Part shown: piece after piece, positions 48,600 through 60,300 of the stretch
Numbering within the stretch: position 1 is the first letter of the stretch
How the letters are laid out: every line of letters begins with the position of its first letter
From: Rhea pennata
Taxonomy: Eukaryota; Chordata; Aves; Rheiformes; Rheidae
Length of the DNA: 64,000 nt
Reading direction: 5' to 3'
NCBI RefSeq assembly: GCF_028389875.1
Contig: NC_084687.1
Span: forward strand, 6,980,157-7,044,156
Translations under genes and position numbers: made by a program
Notes under the pieces: generated by a model
The model's database searches: none
The model's input: the letters and a program-made list of their open reading frames with translations, nothing else
What the model was told of the DNA's origin: nothing

Positions 48600-51500
48600 G
48601 AGTAGGTCACAAGGAAAAAAAAAACTCCAAACTTCATCTCCTTTGGAGTGTTTTTACATGCTGAAAAGCATGACCATACTGTGATTATCAAAACTTGTGG
48701 AAATGTTGTTTTATGGCATTTTAAGTATTTTGGAAGAAGTTTAAAATAATCCTCTTTTCAGACTATAGGGAGTAAGTTACCACTGGTGATTTGGTCTTTG
48801 TGGCCATAGAGAAGCCTTGCTTCTTCCCACGTTCATATGTGCTTGCTTGTGTAGTGCAGAATCTGAGGTAGTACAATACTCTATCCATCATGCAACACGC
48901 TTCTAGGAGCTGAAACAGAGCTCAAATCTCCTGACACCTCAGCCCTCTTAAATTCTGAAACCAGCTTGTTTTGGGCACCCAGGAACATCAGATTCTTGAA
49001 AACAATTCAGATGATTGAAGTGCTATTGTAACTGTCTCTCAAGAGAAATTTTTCAGGCAGGATGAATGTCTTGGGTCACACAGCTTCCCATGCGCTCCAG
49101 CAGAAGTTAATAATGCATAACAGTTTAGAGAGAAGCTTCCAAACAACAGAGACTAAATGTCCACTTGATGGCAGCAAAAAGTCGCAGGTGGGCAGCTCTA
49201 TTTAGCTCAGCTCAGATTTAATACTTTATTTTGCCAGCAACCAATTAGCAGAGCACTGGCTCCACTTCTGTTAAGTCAGCCAGGAGCTGTTCTGCCTTCT
49301 TGATTTTTAATAGTTGATGGAAGTTCAGATGACTACTGAAAACTAGATTTACCAAACAGTTTACACTCTAAAATCTGGCTTGAAGGGTGTTATGGGTGAG
49401 GCTGCTGACCATTTATAGGCTTAGGAATAGAACTTACTGTCTTTGTTTTGCTGTATCTGCTCTCATCTTGATCATGGTAGCTTCTGCAAGCACTATTTCA
49501 TGTAGAAAATACTTTATTTACTATGTACTGTACTATATATACACTGCTCTTCCTAATTTGCAGCTACTTAGGGATTTGTGAGAGACAATTGTAGTTCACA
49601 ATTTTTCTGAGTTTAAAATTTAAAAAAGTGTTCCTATTTGCTACTTGACAGCAACTAAGTACATTCTCTTCTTGTGAGTCACCTTATCTTGCATCTGCAT
49701 CTAACACCACAGGTATCCCTCCCTCCTCCATGTTCATCTGATTGCAATGTTAAAAAGATGTGTTATTTGAGCTAGAATGATGATGCTGAAATGACTGTTG
49801 GATTGCGTTTCTCTCAGCCAGCAGTGAGTCTGCATCAATCTCCTCTCATAGGAGCGTGCTAAATCCTTTGGTCTTCCTCAGTGAAATGTGCATACACAAG
49901 GACAGCTAGTATGTGATTTTGTTCACCTTCAGTACAGTCTAAGCATTACTCAGTGAGTCTGTTTGGTTTGTGTCTAGGGCTGAAAGGCAAAGGCATCTCC
50001 AGGTTGACTACTAGAAGCGAGAACCAGGGCCCTACTCTTCGTGGAAAATCCTCCAGACTGCACCATCACCTAGGGAGCAAATAGGAGTTTTCAGTGGCAG
50101 GATTAAAGGCACAGACTGCAAGCCTGTGGCAGAAGCCAGGTAATAAGCCACCCACCCTGGCAGTGTTGGGGCGCCTCTGATTACCTGCTGTGGAAGCCAG
50201 GCTGGCCTGGCTGTGGCAAGTTCCTCACTTCCTCATTAACAGGTGGGCAGGAAGCCTGACATATCTTCTCTAGAAGGGCTGAGCAGCTTTGGTTGGTTTG
50301 CTGAGATTATTGCCCTTTGCAGCTTTATTTCAGAAGGGAGGGCAACTTCCTTTGGTTTTAGTCTTCTCTATTTTTTTTCTTTTTTTCTTGATTCTCTTTT
50401 GTATCATTGTGATTTGTTCACTTGGAGTTTGTCAGGCAGCCTGCCGGGAAGTTAGTGCTGTGCTGTTCCCTACTTTCTCAAAAATGCGTATGCAAAGTTT
50501 GCTGTGCATCATTCTGAGGAATAATTTTCTCGTGTTTTGGTGGGGCCTCTTCCTCTTCTGAAAGCGGTTTTATCAACTGATCAGGACAGATTATGGAGCA
50601 GAATTCTGACTTCCTTCACCAGCCTCTCTATTAATAGAGTTGAACTAGGTAACAAGGCGGAGTTTTACTCTATGGCAGAGATCGCATCAGATAGAAGATT
50701 GAGATGTCTGATCTTGTTTAAAGAAGCAGATGACAACATTTCTCCTAACTGCTTTCTGAGATAAGTAAAGCAGAATGACCCTTCCCTTCTGCTTTTCTTG
50801 TCCAATTTTGTTACTTGAAAATGGAGCTTAAAAAGGCCCTTGCTTTTAATGACCTATTTTCAGCTTGACCTGTGTTCCCTTAAAGCAGGCTTTGCAAACT
50901 GTGGTGCAATATTTATTGTACTTTCTAAGCAGAATAACTACTAAAGCAGTGTGGGCTGCTTTTTTGATTGCTGAAAGAGAAGAGTAGGTTTAATTCATAT
51001 AAACTCAAATACTATTCTTCCTGAAAATGAGATGGCACCAAATGCAGCATGAGTTAGCAAGACTTACATTTACTGTTTAAATTGATTAAAGAAAAGGAAT
51101 AAGAGTACTCAGTGAGGACATGCCTGGGTTGCTAACTGCTGTATGACTAACAACAAAGAAAACAGATTTATCCTGTTTTCCAAGAGACCCAGCCAACAAT
51201 CCTTATTTTAAAAAAAAAGGACAAAATTTGCCTTATCTTTTTCTCTATTTTGTAATGATTTAATAAAAAGTCATACATACATATATGTATATATATTATT
51301 ATGTATAAATACATATATATGACATGTAGTTTCAGATACAGTTCAAAGTTGTCCAGTTTTGTAGCAGATTGTTGCAAAAAGAGCAACTTTTCACCAGGTT
51401 TACAAAGGTTTGGGCTAGAGCAGATGACCTTCAGTTGCAGCAAACAGTCATTAATTCAGGTGTTAGGAAAACAATTTGTGATTATAGGGCGAGTCAAGCA

Positions 51501-52518
51501 TGGGAATATGTTGTGCAGGAGGAATCCCTATCATAAGTAGCTTTTAATAACAAATCAGGAAAATATGTCATTGGTGGTTTAGGGATAGTTGATTCTACCC
51601 TGGGTCAGGGAGTTAGGAGTGGAGAAGAATCTAGAGATGTTATTAATTTATTTTTTATGGCAGACATAGTTGCCCCTTTCCAGCCAGCTACTATCTTTTC
51701 AGCATATCTCATTAGAGAATAGCTTCAATATGTTCTTGCGGCAACTCCACTTGTGTCTGCCACACTGTTAGTTCAATTTTGCAGGCTTCTGGGATGAGCC
51801 TTGGGCTGATTTCAAAGCAATGACATATTCCCACCTGGCAAGAACTGCTGCAGAAAAGAGAACCACTAAAGTCAGTTCAGCTACTGAGTCAGTCAGCGCT
51901 GGGACCAGCTGGGAGGGTAGTTTCACAATGTTCATCTTCAGGTGAAGCTGTTACACAAGATGCTACAGTTTCATGAGCTGTGCAGGTGCCACTGAAGCAA
52001 AAGGTTCAGGCAAGGTTTGGCTCTGATAGCAAAGTTCTGTACAGCTGGATGGAAAGAGAGACCAAGACCATAACAAGAAGACTTCTTAGCCTCTACTTCA
52101 AATTAACAAGCATTGGTCTTTACCAGTTGAACATAGATCTGTGGTAGGGAACTAGGAACAAAAATTCTCTGCCTTATTACCAGTGCTCAGAGTCACTAGC
52201 CTACCAAATAACACTCAAGCCAATAAATTAACCATGGAAGGTCCTGTGAAATTAGGATGCTTGCCTGGAAGATCTGGGCTTGGTACAGTAATTGCTGAGC
52301 AGAATCCTCTGGGGGTATACTTGTTCAAGAGATCACAAGTGATCTTTTTAGGCTTAATGTCAAATGTACATCAGACTGAGTAAGAGGAGCTTACCCTTAT
52401 CATAAAACAGTTTATCTAAAAGATTGAGTAGGTGAAGCGGAACATATATTTTTCCATGAATTTCTTGGTAAAGCAAAGCTTTTTATCAACAGTCTGGTAT
52501 ATACTGACAGTTCAGCAT
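48600..52518. other. Intergenic interval; right part probably ADORA3 3'UTR
   Basis: AT-rich sequence with no recognised coding exon. On the - strand the nearest AATAAA downstream of ADORA3 is at 51647-51652 (TTTATT on +), which would make its 3'UTR about 870 bases. The rest, 48.6-51.6 kb, shows nothing I can name. Confidence 0.45.
51279..51320. repeat. AT-rich inverted repeat
   Basis: ACATATATGTAT and ATACATATATAT face each other across about 18 bases of AT-rich sequence, so a hairpin or cruciform is possible. No gene context explains it. Confidence 0.6.
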
Positions 52519-54482
52519 TCAGTCTTGATCTATAGCTGTTAGTCTATAGTTTGTTCTATAAGAACAACTGGATCTTTTTTTTTTGCACAGCATATGAGAT
52601 TTTAAAATAAAAAGGTATGTGTTTTTGAACTTCTTTATCTTGCAAGCATAGACAATGGGGTTCATGACAGAACTGACATGAGACAACAGGATTCCCAAGT
52701 ACATCAAATATGGGGGGATCTGCCATTTCGGGTAAAAATAGGAAATGCAGTTTATTATGCATAGGGGAAACCAGGATACTACAAACAGGAAGAGAACAAG
52801 GGCTAAAGATCTGGCTGTCTTGAACTCCTGCCCATAAAATGCTCCTGCCACTTTCACATTGGTTGTACCTTGACTAAGCTTTTTCCTAATGATATAAAAG
52901 ATTTTAGCATACAGAACACACATAATGGTCAGAGGGACAAGGGTCCATGTGAAAAAGCCAAAATATACCATGTAATCCAGCCTCATCACAGAGACAAATC
53001 GACACTTGAGGAGGTCCGAATTTCTGAGTGCTTTCTTGTTCCATCCAAACATGGGGGTTAATCCTGCCAGCAGAGACACAAACCAGCACAAACCCAGTGC
53101 CAAAAAAATTCTTCTCTCTGTAGTGATTATTTTATATCTGTTGGGGAAGAAAACCCAAGGCCATGTTAAACAAGGGTGTTTGGAATAGTTGAGGATGGTT
53201 TCAAGAACTCACATGTTCAAATACTCCAGATTCATTAGGGCAAACTGGAGCATTAACTTCCTTTTCTTGAGAAAAAGTTATCTTGAGATGAACCATAACT
53301 CCTTATTCACAACGGTTACTTTGCAGAATCTGTATAAAGTGAACTATGTTTAACTCCCCTTCTTTTTTCTTGTAATTCTGTCTGCTTTCAGCTATTTTGT
53401 TTCTTGTTTCATTATGATCTCGCTGTGCCTCTTGACTGGGTATTATTTATATTTCCACTGTTAGCAGTTCTCTGTTATTTCTCATCTTCTTTGGATGTAC
53501 TTTACCCTTTATACCTCATTTATACCAGTTGTAAGACCGCTTTGTTCTTTCACTCTTCCATCTACAGATCCTTTCTGCATAAAAAAAAAACCTCTTGTTT
53601 GAGGTTATGCTTTGAGTTTCTACCTTGCATACACTTTTCCTTTGAAATATAAAAGATGGGAGCACCTTTTTACGTTAGCCCTTAGTAAGATTTTGTTGCT
53701 TCTATATTTTCAGCCAAAGCAAATATAAATCATATTTAAATGACTAAATGAAACTCAAATCTGTACATACTGCAAAATAAGCAAAATGCCCGAAGAATTA
53801 ACCTGTTTAACCATAGTCCCACCCTGTGGCCAAATTCTAATGAGCAATTACTTTGGCCACCCCTATCACATGAACAGATCTTGCTGTCTGCACTGTGTGA
53901 CAACTGCAGACAAGTTCAGACCCAGGACAGGCATGCTATTCCTGCTCCAGATAGCTCATCTCAAGTGGGCTTTTACAGACAAGTATTTTCCTCATCCTTA
54001 AATGCATGTGTCGGTTGGCTCCGTGTTAGGAAAGGGACAGGTTAGGAGTGGAGAGAGTTGGAGGTTCACCTGGGGAAGGGGAGGGCTGAGGAAAGGGTGG
54101 AGGGACAAGGCTGGAGCAGCAGCACAGCTCACCTGGTGGGCAGCTTCACTCTCAGGTACCTGTCAACTGCGATGGCCAGGAGGGACAGGATGGACGCGTT
54201 GGTAAAAATCATCATTAGGCAGCACATGAACAGACAGGAGTAGAAGTGGATGCGGATCCCCAGGCTCACCACGATAGCCAGGGGCGCGACAAGGAAGCCG
54301 ACTGCGATATCCGCCAGGGCCAGGGAGCCGATGAAGTACAGAGTGGTGTTCCGAAAAGCCGAGTTCAGCTTCACCACCCAGATCACCAGGATGTTACCCA
54401 AAGTGGCAAACAAAGCAATCAAGGACTCGGTACCGATATAGATCCCATCCAGGCTGCTCAGTGGCAGGCTGCTGTTGGGCAT
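52519..54482 (-). CDS. ADORA3: Adenosine A3 receptor, complete
   Basis: Class A GPCR coupled to Gi, activated by extracellular adenosine. Two coding exons on the - strand are 54133-54482 and 52519-53137, giving 322 residues (human 318). They are split after the DRY region exactly where adenosine receptors have their intron; the intron is about 1 kb. The start was chosen at [10 protein letters not shown], with N-glycosylation site Asn3, matching human MPNNS. An in-frame upstream Met at 54572 would add 30 unconserved residues. TM2 carries [22 protein letters not shown]3 ends with AVDRY. TM6 has SWFPL and IINC (Asn6.55). TM7 has [14 protein letters not shown] with the conserved histidine. The ECL2 phenylalanine (CRFVSVM) is kept. 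At the position of human His95 (TM3, IFTHAS) this receptor has Asn (IFTNAS). Human TMIGD3, which shares ADORA3 exons, is not seen here. Confidence 0.96.
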
Positions 54483-56399
54483 GGTGGCGCTTGGGCGTGA
54501 AGTGCTCCCGCCTTGGGCTTGAGGTGCAGAAGGGAGTGTGAGAGTGAAGAGACTTGCTTGGGGATCGTCCATGGTGTGACCAACCCCTCAGCTGTTTCGG
54601 TGCCTCTTCTTAGTACAAACCTCCTCCAGAATTTCACGTCCTCAGGATTCCCACAGCAATTCAGCTCTTGCCTTTCCACAGAACTGCAAATATCATCCAG
54701 GAAGCAGTCCTCTTTGCACACATCTTCCTCTGAACCTCAGTATGTCCCTGCAGCAGCCTTGTATCATTCAAGCACATTGGAAAGCTATTTTGATGGAGGG
54801 GAAAAAAGCCACTCTAAGCCTGCTTACTACAAACCTGAAAATAAATTCTTTTAGCTGCTTCCTCTTCCTGGTCATGGTTTTAGAAATGAGAAAACTGTAA
54901 AGATGACCGTGCTACTTATCAGTTGAGATAATCATTCTGTAGTCAGGATATGTGACAATTTAAGAGCTATAAATAGAGTGTTTAGTTCAAGTCTAACCTT
55001 TACTTGATCTGAGGTGTATTATTTCCAAGAAGGCCCTGAAGTAGCTGAGAAATTCTTTACTCTGTTCGTAGAGTGACCAGAACAACATCACCACGATGCC
55101 CATGACTTTTTTTCAGTGGGTGCCTTTGTTTCCATTATAAATCAGTATGACATCCAGCACAGTCATGCTCAGTCATGCACATTTTTCTAAGCTCTGAGCC
55201 TATCTTGAGGGTGCCTGGTACTAAAAGACTTTTTTGCAATAAGAGAGTGAAAGAAAGATCAGGCTTTGCTCGTAGGAGAAAGAGAAACAAAGGACAGGTG
55301 TGGGAAGTGGTGGACAGTAGGAGGGAGGGTGTCTGAAAGCGATGGTCTGCTTGCGCGGGCATGGGGGGACCCGCTTAGTGCAGAGCGCTGATGCCCGGCA
55401 CTGCGTGTTTCCTTCTCCCTGACGGCTGCCTGGAGTGAGATCCTTTCCCATTTCAGACAAGAAGAGATACAAGCATTGAGCTCGTGTCAGCCTGGGAGTC
55501 ATAGGGTACCTCCTGTAGACCCATAAAACATTCAGTTTCCCAAACTCTGCTTCCTTCATCTCTTCCACCCAGCTTGCTGGGTACATTCAGAATGGGGAAG
55601 TGAAATCAACCCTGGGAGGAGGCAGAGTCAGAAAGAAATGTGACTTCTTTATTTTCTGCTGTGAAAAGAGTAGGCCAAATTCAGTTTCCTTGGAATTAGT
55701 TCAGCTATTGCCACTCCCTGAGGTGTAGCAATAAATGGAAGGTATTTGGGTAGGATTACTGCACCGGGCACAGGGCGGGCAGCAGGCACTTTGCTGGTGT
55801 GCGCGGACAGGGGACGCGCCGTGTCCCCCGGCTGCCCTCGTGCTCGGGTGTGAGTGTGCCCACCTTCTGCGCTTGCACATCTCCCTTAACCTCAGCCTCT
55901 GACTTCCCTTTTCTCTGTCACTGTGGTGGTTCTCTGTGGCCAGATGCCTCTCTAAGGCAGGACTGCTGCAAAGCTGATATTAGAGCCCACGGCAGGGACG
56001 CTCTCCTCTACCCAGTGCCTGGCATAAACGCTGCTCCCGAGCAAAACAGCTTGGTTCTGCTCAGGATTTTAAGGGAGCAGCTTGTGTAACCGAGTCAAGA
56101 GTAAAGGTTTCCCTCTCCATACGCCTTTTCCTCCAGCTGAGCACATCCCCCTGTCCTGACTGCTGCGAGGATGCTGGAGCTAGCGGGACCGTGAGCCTGT
56201 TTCCTTCCGTGCGGGGACAACCCTAGGAGAAACAGAAAAGGCGCAGCAAAAGCCGCAGTATTCATCACACTGCGGCCTCGTGGGGTGAAGGATGTCAGGG
56301 TCTGGTTAAGTGCGAACTGGGTTTTGTTCCTTTAACTCGGGGTTTCCTTTTTTCCTGGAACAGAAAAGCGAAACCAAATGCAGGACCAAATGCAAGCCG
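54483..56399. other. ADORA3 5' flank
   Basis: Probable ADORA3 5'UTR and promoter (- strand), followed by unassigned sequence. One clear element is CTATAAATAG at 54967-54976, which fits the MEF2 consensus and also reads as a + strand TATA box. No coding exon was seen. Confidence 0.45.
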
Positions 56400-59065
56400 A
56401 GGAGGGTGCAGCGAGGAGGTGGCCAGGAGGTGGCAACGGCTTCCTGCGCCGCGGCCGAGGCCCAGAGATGCTCCTGCGCTGCAGCCCCCCTGCAGCCCCG
56501 CAGCCCTGGTCCTGAGGGAGGGCTCCGCTGGGATCACTCCCTCCTTCCGCAACTGTGCCGAACGCCTGCGTCAGATTCCAGTCCCGGAGCTGACGGTCAG
56601 CTGCCCGCTGTGCCGCCCAGCCTGGGACAGCCTGGCTCTGCTTCTGCCACCCCCCCGCATCCGCGGCAGCGCGGCGAGGAAGCGGAACGAGCCCTCCGGG
56701 CCGGCGTCCCCGCAGCCGCGGGGGTGTGCCCGCGCCAGCTGAAGGGCACCTGCCCCGATCGGGGCCAAATCTGGGTGTTTCGGTGGCAACGGGCCCCGTG
56801 GTGGCGTAGCGTGGCGTGCGAGTCGCCCTCGCCTTCTTCCCGTGCTTCCTCCGCCAGGCAGCATCTGTTTCCTGCCCTAAATATAACGCGAGGCGGTGGC
56901 GGGGCCAGTGCGCGGGAGGCCGAGCCCCACGCGCTCCTGTGCTGGGCGATCAGGGAGCGGAGCTGGGGGCTTCACGGCTTGCAGAGGCCTCGGTCGCAGC
57001 GCAGCGTCACGTGCACGAGCGTGCACGAGCGTGTGCATAGCTATAAACGTGTGCTGCCCCCATATCATCCCTCTGCGAGGTGCATTGCTGCGGCGGCAGC
57101 GTTTTCTCGCAAGACAGCTGAGCTCGGTGCGGGCGCAGGCTGCGGAGCGGCTGCGGGGCGCTGCGCGGAGGCAGGTCTCGCCGCGACGGCCTTGAGGAGC
57201 GCCGTGGCTCGGTGGAGTCACACGGCGCCTCGGATCTCAGCCCGCGCGTGCTTGGCGGATTTGCCGTTTAACGGCTATAGGCAGCTTGCTCATTCCTGGG
57301 ACGGCTCCAGCAAAGGCTTCCAGCTATTCCCCTAGGATCCTCCTACATCCTGGCGATAAGGATCAGGAAGGGAACGTTCCCTCTCCAGCCTCAGCCCAGC
57401 TTCGAGCACAGAGTCCCCCTGCGCGCGGCGGGTGGAGCCGAGCAGAGCGATGCTGTGAGAAGAGTTTCTTGCAAAGTGACACACAGATGCAAAAAGAAAA
57501 AAGGAAAAAAAAAATCTTGCAACAATGATCTTATCGTGTGACTGGGCAGCAGCGCCAGGCGCCCTTCATTCGGCCGGGTGCGAAACGCTTGCCGGGGAAG
57601 CGGAGCCGCCTGCCAGGCTGCGGCTGGTTCCCCTGCAGCCTGCGCCCGGGCGGCACATCCTCCTCCGCCTCGCTCCGCTCTTTCCCCGCTCCTTGCTGCC
57701 CGCTTCCCCTCCACGTTCGGCGCAGCGCTGTTACCTCCCGTAGCGCGTGCTCCCTTCCAGCGCGTCTGGTTTTAGCGTTTGCCCGCAGGCAGCCACGGGC
57801 ACAGCCCACGGCCGGGCTTGCCGGAGGGCTCTGGGCGCCGCCACGAGCTTGCTGAGTGCCTCTCCCGTGGACCCGGCGAGCTTCCCGGGGCCGTTTTCTT
57901 AGTTTGGAACCCCCAAAAAATGTGAAACAGCATGCTTTTGCTGGAAAGTTCTGCGCCGATGTCTTCTGTGTGTCTTTTGCTCTATTGCTGTTTAGCGCTC
58001 AGCACGACCGGGGCCGGGTCTGCGCCGGCCTGCGAGCCCGCAGCCCCTCTGCTCGCCGCGCTGCCCGTCACCCCGGGCTCCCCGCGAGACGCCCCCTGCT
58101 CCCCCTGCAGCCGAAGGGGCCTGATCAGGACGTGACCTGCTGCAGAAATACGAGGCTCCTGCCCCCAAATCTGCCGGAGTTCGACTGCGAGGGGGGAAAG
58201 CGCTCAGCTCGGGACGGGCCGTGCTCCTTCTCGCACCCTTCCCTGGCTCACGTTTCTCCCGTCATGTTTTGTCTGACCCTCTGCAGCGAGCGAGCACCAG
58301 GGACGGGGAATATCTCCGTGCAGTGTGTTTGTGAAACCTGACTCACTCCCAACCACGCTCATGCACTAACTCCCCATCACCAGTGCAGCTGGTTCGCTGG
58401 TGGGGCACTTACATTTCCCCTGGAGCTCTTTCAAGAGCTTTCTTCCTGCCCGCAGTTCGCTAATCAAACCAAGCTCTTATTTATAGTGCTGCCACTTATG
58501 TCTGGGTAAGCCCGGAGCGGCCCCACTGGCTTTAAAGGATTTACTGCAGCTTTCCCGGGGCATATCGAACAGCGGGATGCGGTGCCAGGGCTGCCGCAAT
58601 CCCGGCGCAGGCAGGAGCAGGGGCTCCCCTCTGCAGCCCAGCGATCCGCACGCCCGGCCGAGCCGTCACCGCACCGGGAGCGCTTGCCTGCGGCTCAAAT
58701 ACGTTTGGGTTCTCTGGGGAAAAAGAGAGTTTTGCAATATGACTCCAAGGAGGAAGCGGCAAGAGGTTGCAATACGCTTCCCGACATATTCTAGCAACAA
58801 CTTCCTGTGCATGAAAGTGAAGGACAGTCGCGAACGGAGAAGGTGGCTGGGAGGAAGGAAAGTCTCCTGTTTGTCACTCCGTCAGGGGCACAACTGAAAA
58901 CAAACCGTTCTCCAAAGACCCAGGCCGGAGCGGGTGCGGGCAGCTGGAGCCCGCGGGCCCGCGGCGCGGGTGCCTGTGCAAACAGGAAGATAGATGAGCT
59001 GGGCGCATCCGGAGCGCCGAGGGCCTGCCAGCGCCCCCGGCTCGCGGGGGAGGCTCTTTAGGAAG
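56400..59065. promoter_or_regulatory. CpG-rich region, possible RAP1A promoter
   Basis: About 2.7 kb of GC- and CpG-rich sequence, interrupted by AT-richer stretches near 57.48-57.53 and 58.35-58.50 kb. In human, RAP1A lies next to ADORA3 with divergent orientation, and a long 5' intron separates its promoter from the first coding exon. This region occupies the expected place. No RAP1A coding sequence (the small-GTPase start with its G1 loop) is in the window. Open frames here, including one of 341 codons on the + strand, look like GC-driven chance frames. Confidence 0.4.
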
Positions 59066-59586
59066 GAAGCGTTGTTTATATCTCTTTATTTTTAATCTAT
59101 ATATATTTGGATCCCGCCCTTTCCATTATGTGCGGCAGAAATCGAGGCCTCTTCGGTTTCTTTTGTTCTCCAACTAACACAACCAACGTTTTTGTTTCCT
59201 TAGAAAAAAAATGAACTTCGTTTGTCTTTAATGTTTATTTGCAGCAAAACATGCACACAAAGATCTCTCAACAGAGTAGAAAACTCAGCGTTTCTAACCA
59301 CGGGCACTGCCAAGATTGCTGCTGCAGTTTTTTTGGGGGAAATAAATTGCCCTTAAACAGTTCCCACAACGCATGATTTCTGAAACTCATATACCTGGAC
59401 CTTGCCTGTAAGCTAGGTTGGCACTAGAGAAACAGCAGCGCCCTTACTCCAAGGTGGAAGAGAGTTTAAACTGAGCGCACTGCTGGCTAAATAACAACAA
59501 AAGGTCGGTTGCCGGCCTGGGGATGTGGTTTCGCGCCTGCTGCGTGCAGCTCTGCAGCACGCCGGAGCGGTGCGCGAGCCGGCTCG

Positions 59587-59651
59587 GCTCCCGCGCTGGG
59601 CTCCCGCGCTGAGCTCCCGCGCCGAGCTCCCGCGCTGGGCTCCCGCACACG
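59587..59651. repeat. 13-bp tandem repeat, five units
   Basis: Five consecutive near-identical copies of GCTCCCGCGCTGG, varying at the last three bases. It creates a repetitive frame on the - strand that is not a gene. Confidence 0.9.
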
Positions 59652-60149
59652 CTGACTTCGGATGCGGTTGGGAAGCGGTAAAATAGGCCCCTTCCACAGA
59701 GCGCTTTGCTGCGCACCAGCGAGGGTCTGGTTTCCTTATCTGCTGGAAGTCTAATTTGCTGAGGAAATCCTGTCTCCCGCTGCCTGCCGGCATCGGCATG
59801 AGCTCATGCCGTGCTCCGTGGCCGCACGGGGAGGAAGTGTCCTCAAGGCAACCGCGCGGCCGCGGGCAACCGAGCTGGGGCACCCCTTGGAGGGAGCGGG
59901 TCAGTCCCGATGTTATGTTTTAAAAACTAACAGCGCTCGCTAGCAATCATCCCGGAGTTGTTTATCCTCCCTTTCAAAGTGCTGCTTCTTGCCTTCACTT
60001 TTTTTGTGGCTTCAGCCTCCAGGTTCTGCCAGCCCAAAACCATTTCTTCTGTGCACTAGTATTTTCCTAGGCAGGTGCTTGAAATCTAGGATTAGATCAT
60101 TTTTAATGCCTCTTAGAGCAGTTCTAGCGTTACCCAGTGTCTCAGCCTA

Positions 60150-60300
60150 GAAGAAGCTTTTCAGGGCTGATACAACCCTGCTGGCTCTTTTCTCCCATTT
60201 CTGCACACCTAGTTCGAAGTGTGGACACCAGAACTGAATGCAGTGGTTGGTTCTGGACTCCCTGGGGCCAGCACAGAGCCATGGCCACCTCCTGTCCTAC
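60150..60300 (-). repeat. Possible decayed CR1 fragment (antisense)
   Basis: The stretch around GGACACCAGAACTGAATGCA, followed by TGGGGCCAGCACAGAG and CCACCTCCTGTCC, resembles the antisense of the CR1 ORF2 3' region. Consensus copies there read close to CACCAGAACTGAACGCAGTA and then a CTCACCAGTGCCGAG-type segment. Divergence is high and I am working from memory of the consensus. Confidence 0.4.

Noticed and set aside
54483-54572. Upstream in-frame Met for ADORA3
   Set aside because: It would add 30 unconserved residues. MPNSS at 54482 matches the known receptor start.
56310-57335. A 341-codon + strand frame in the CpG-rich region
   Set aside because: Composition-driven, with no recognisable domain. 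Other frames on both strands are equally open in parts.
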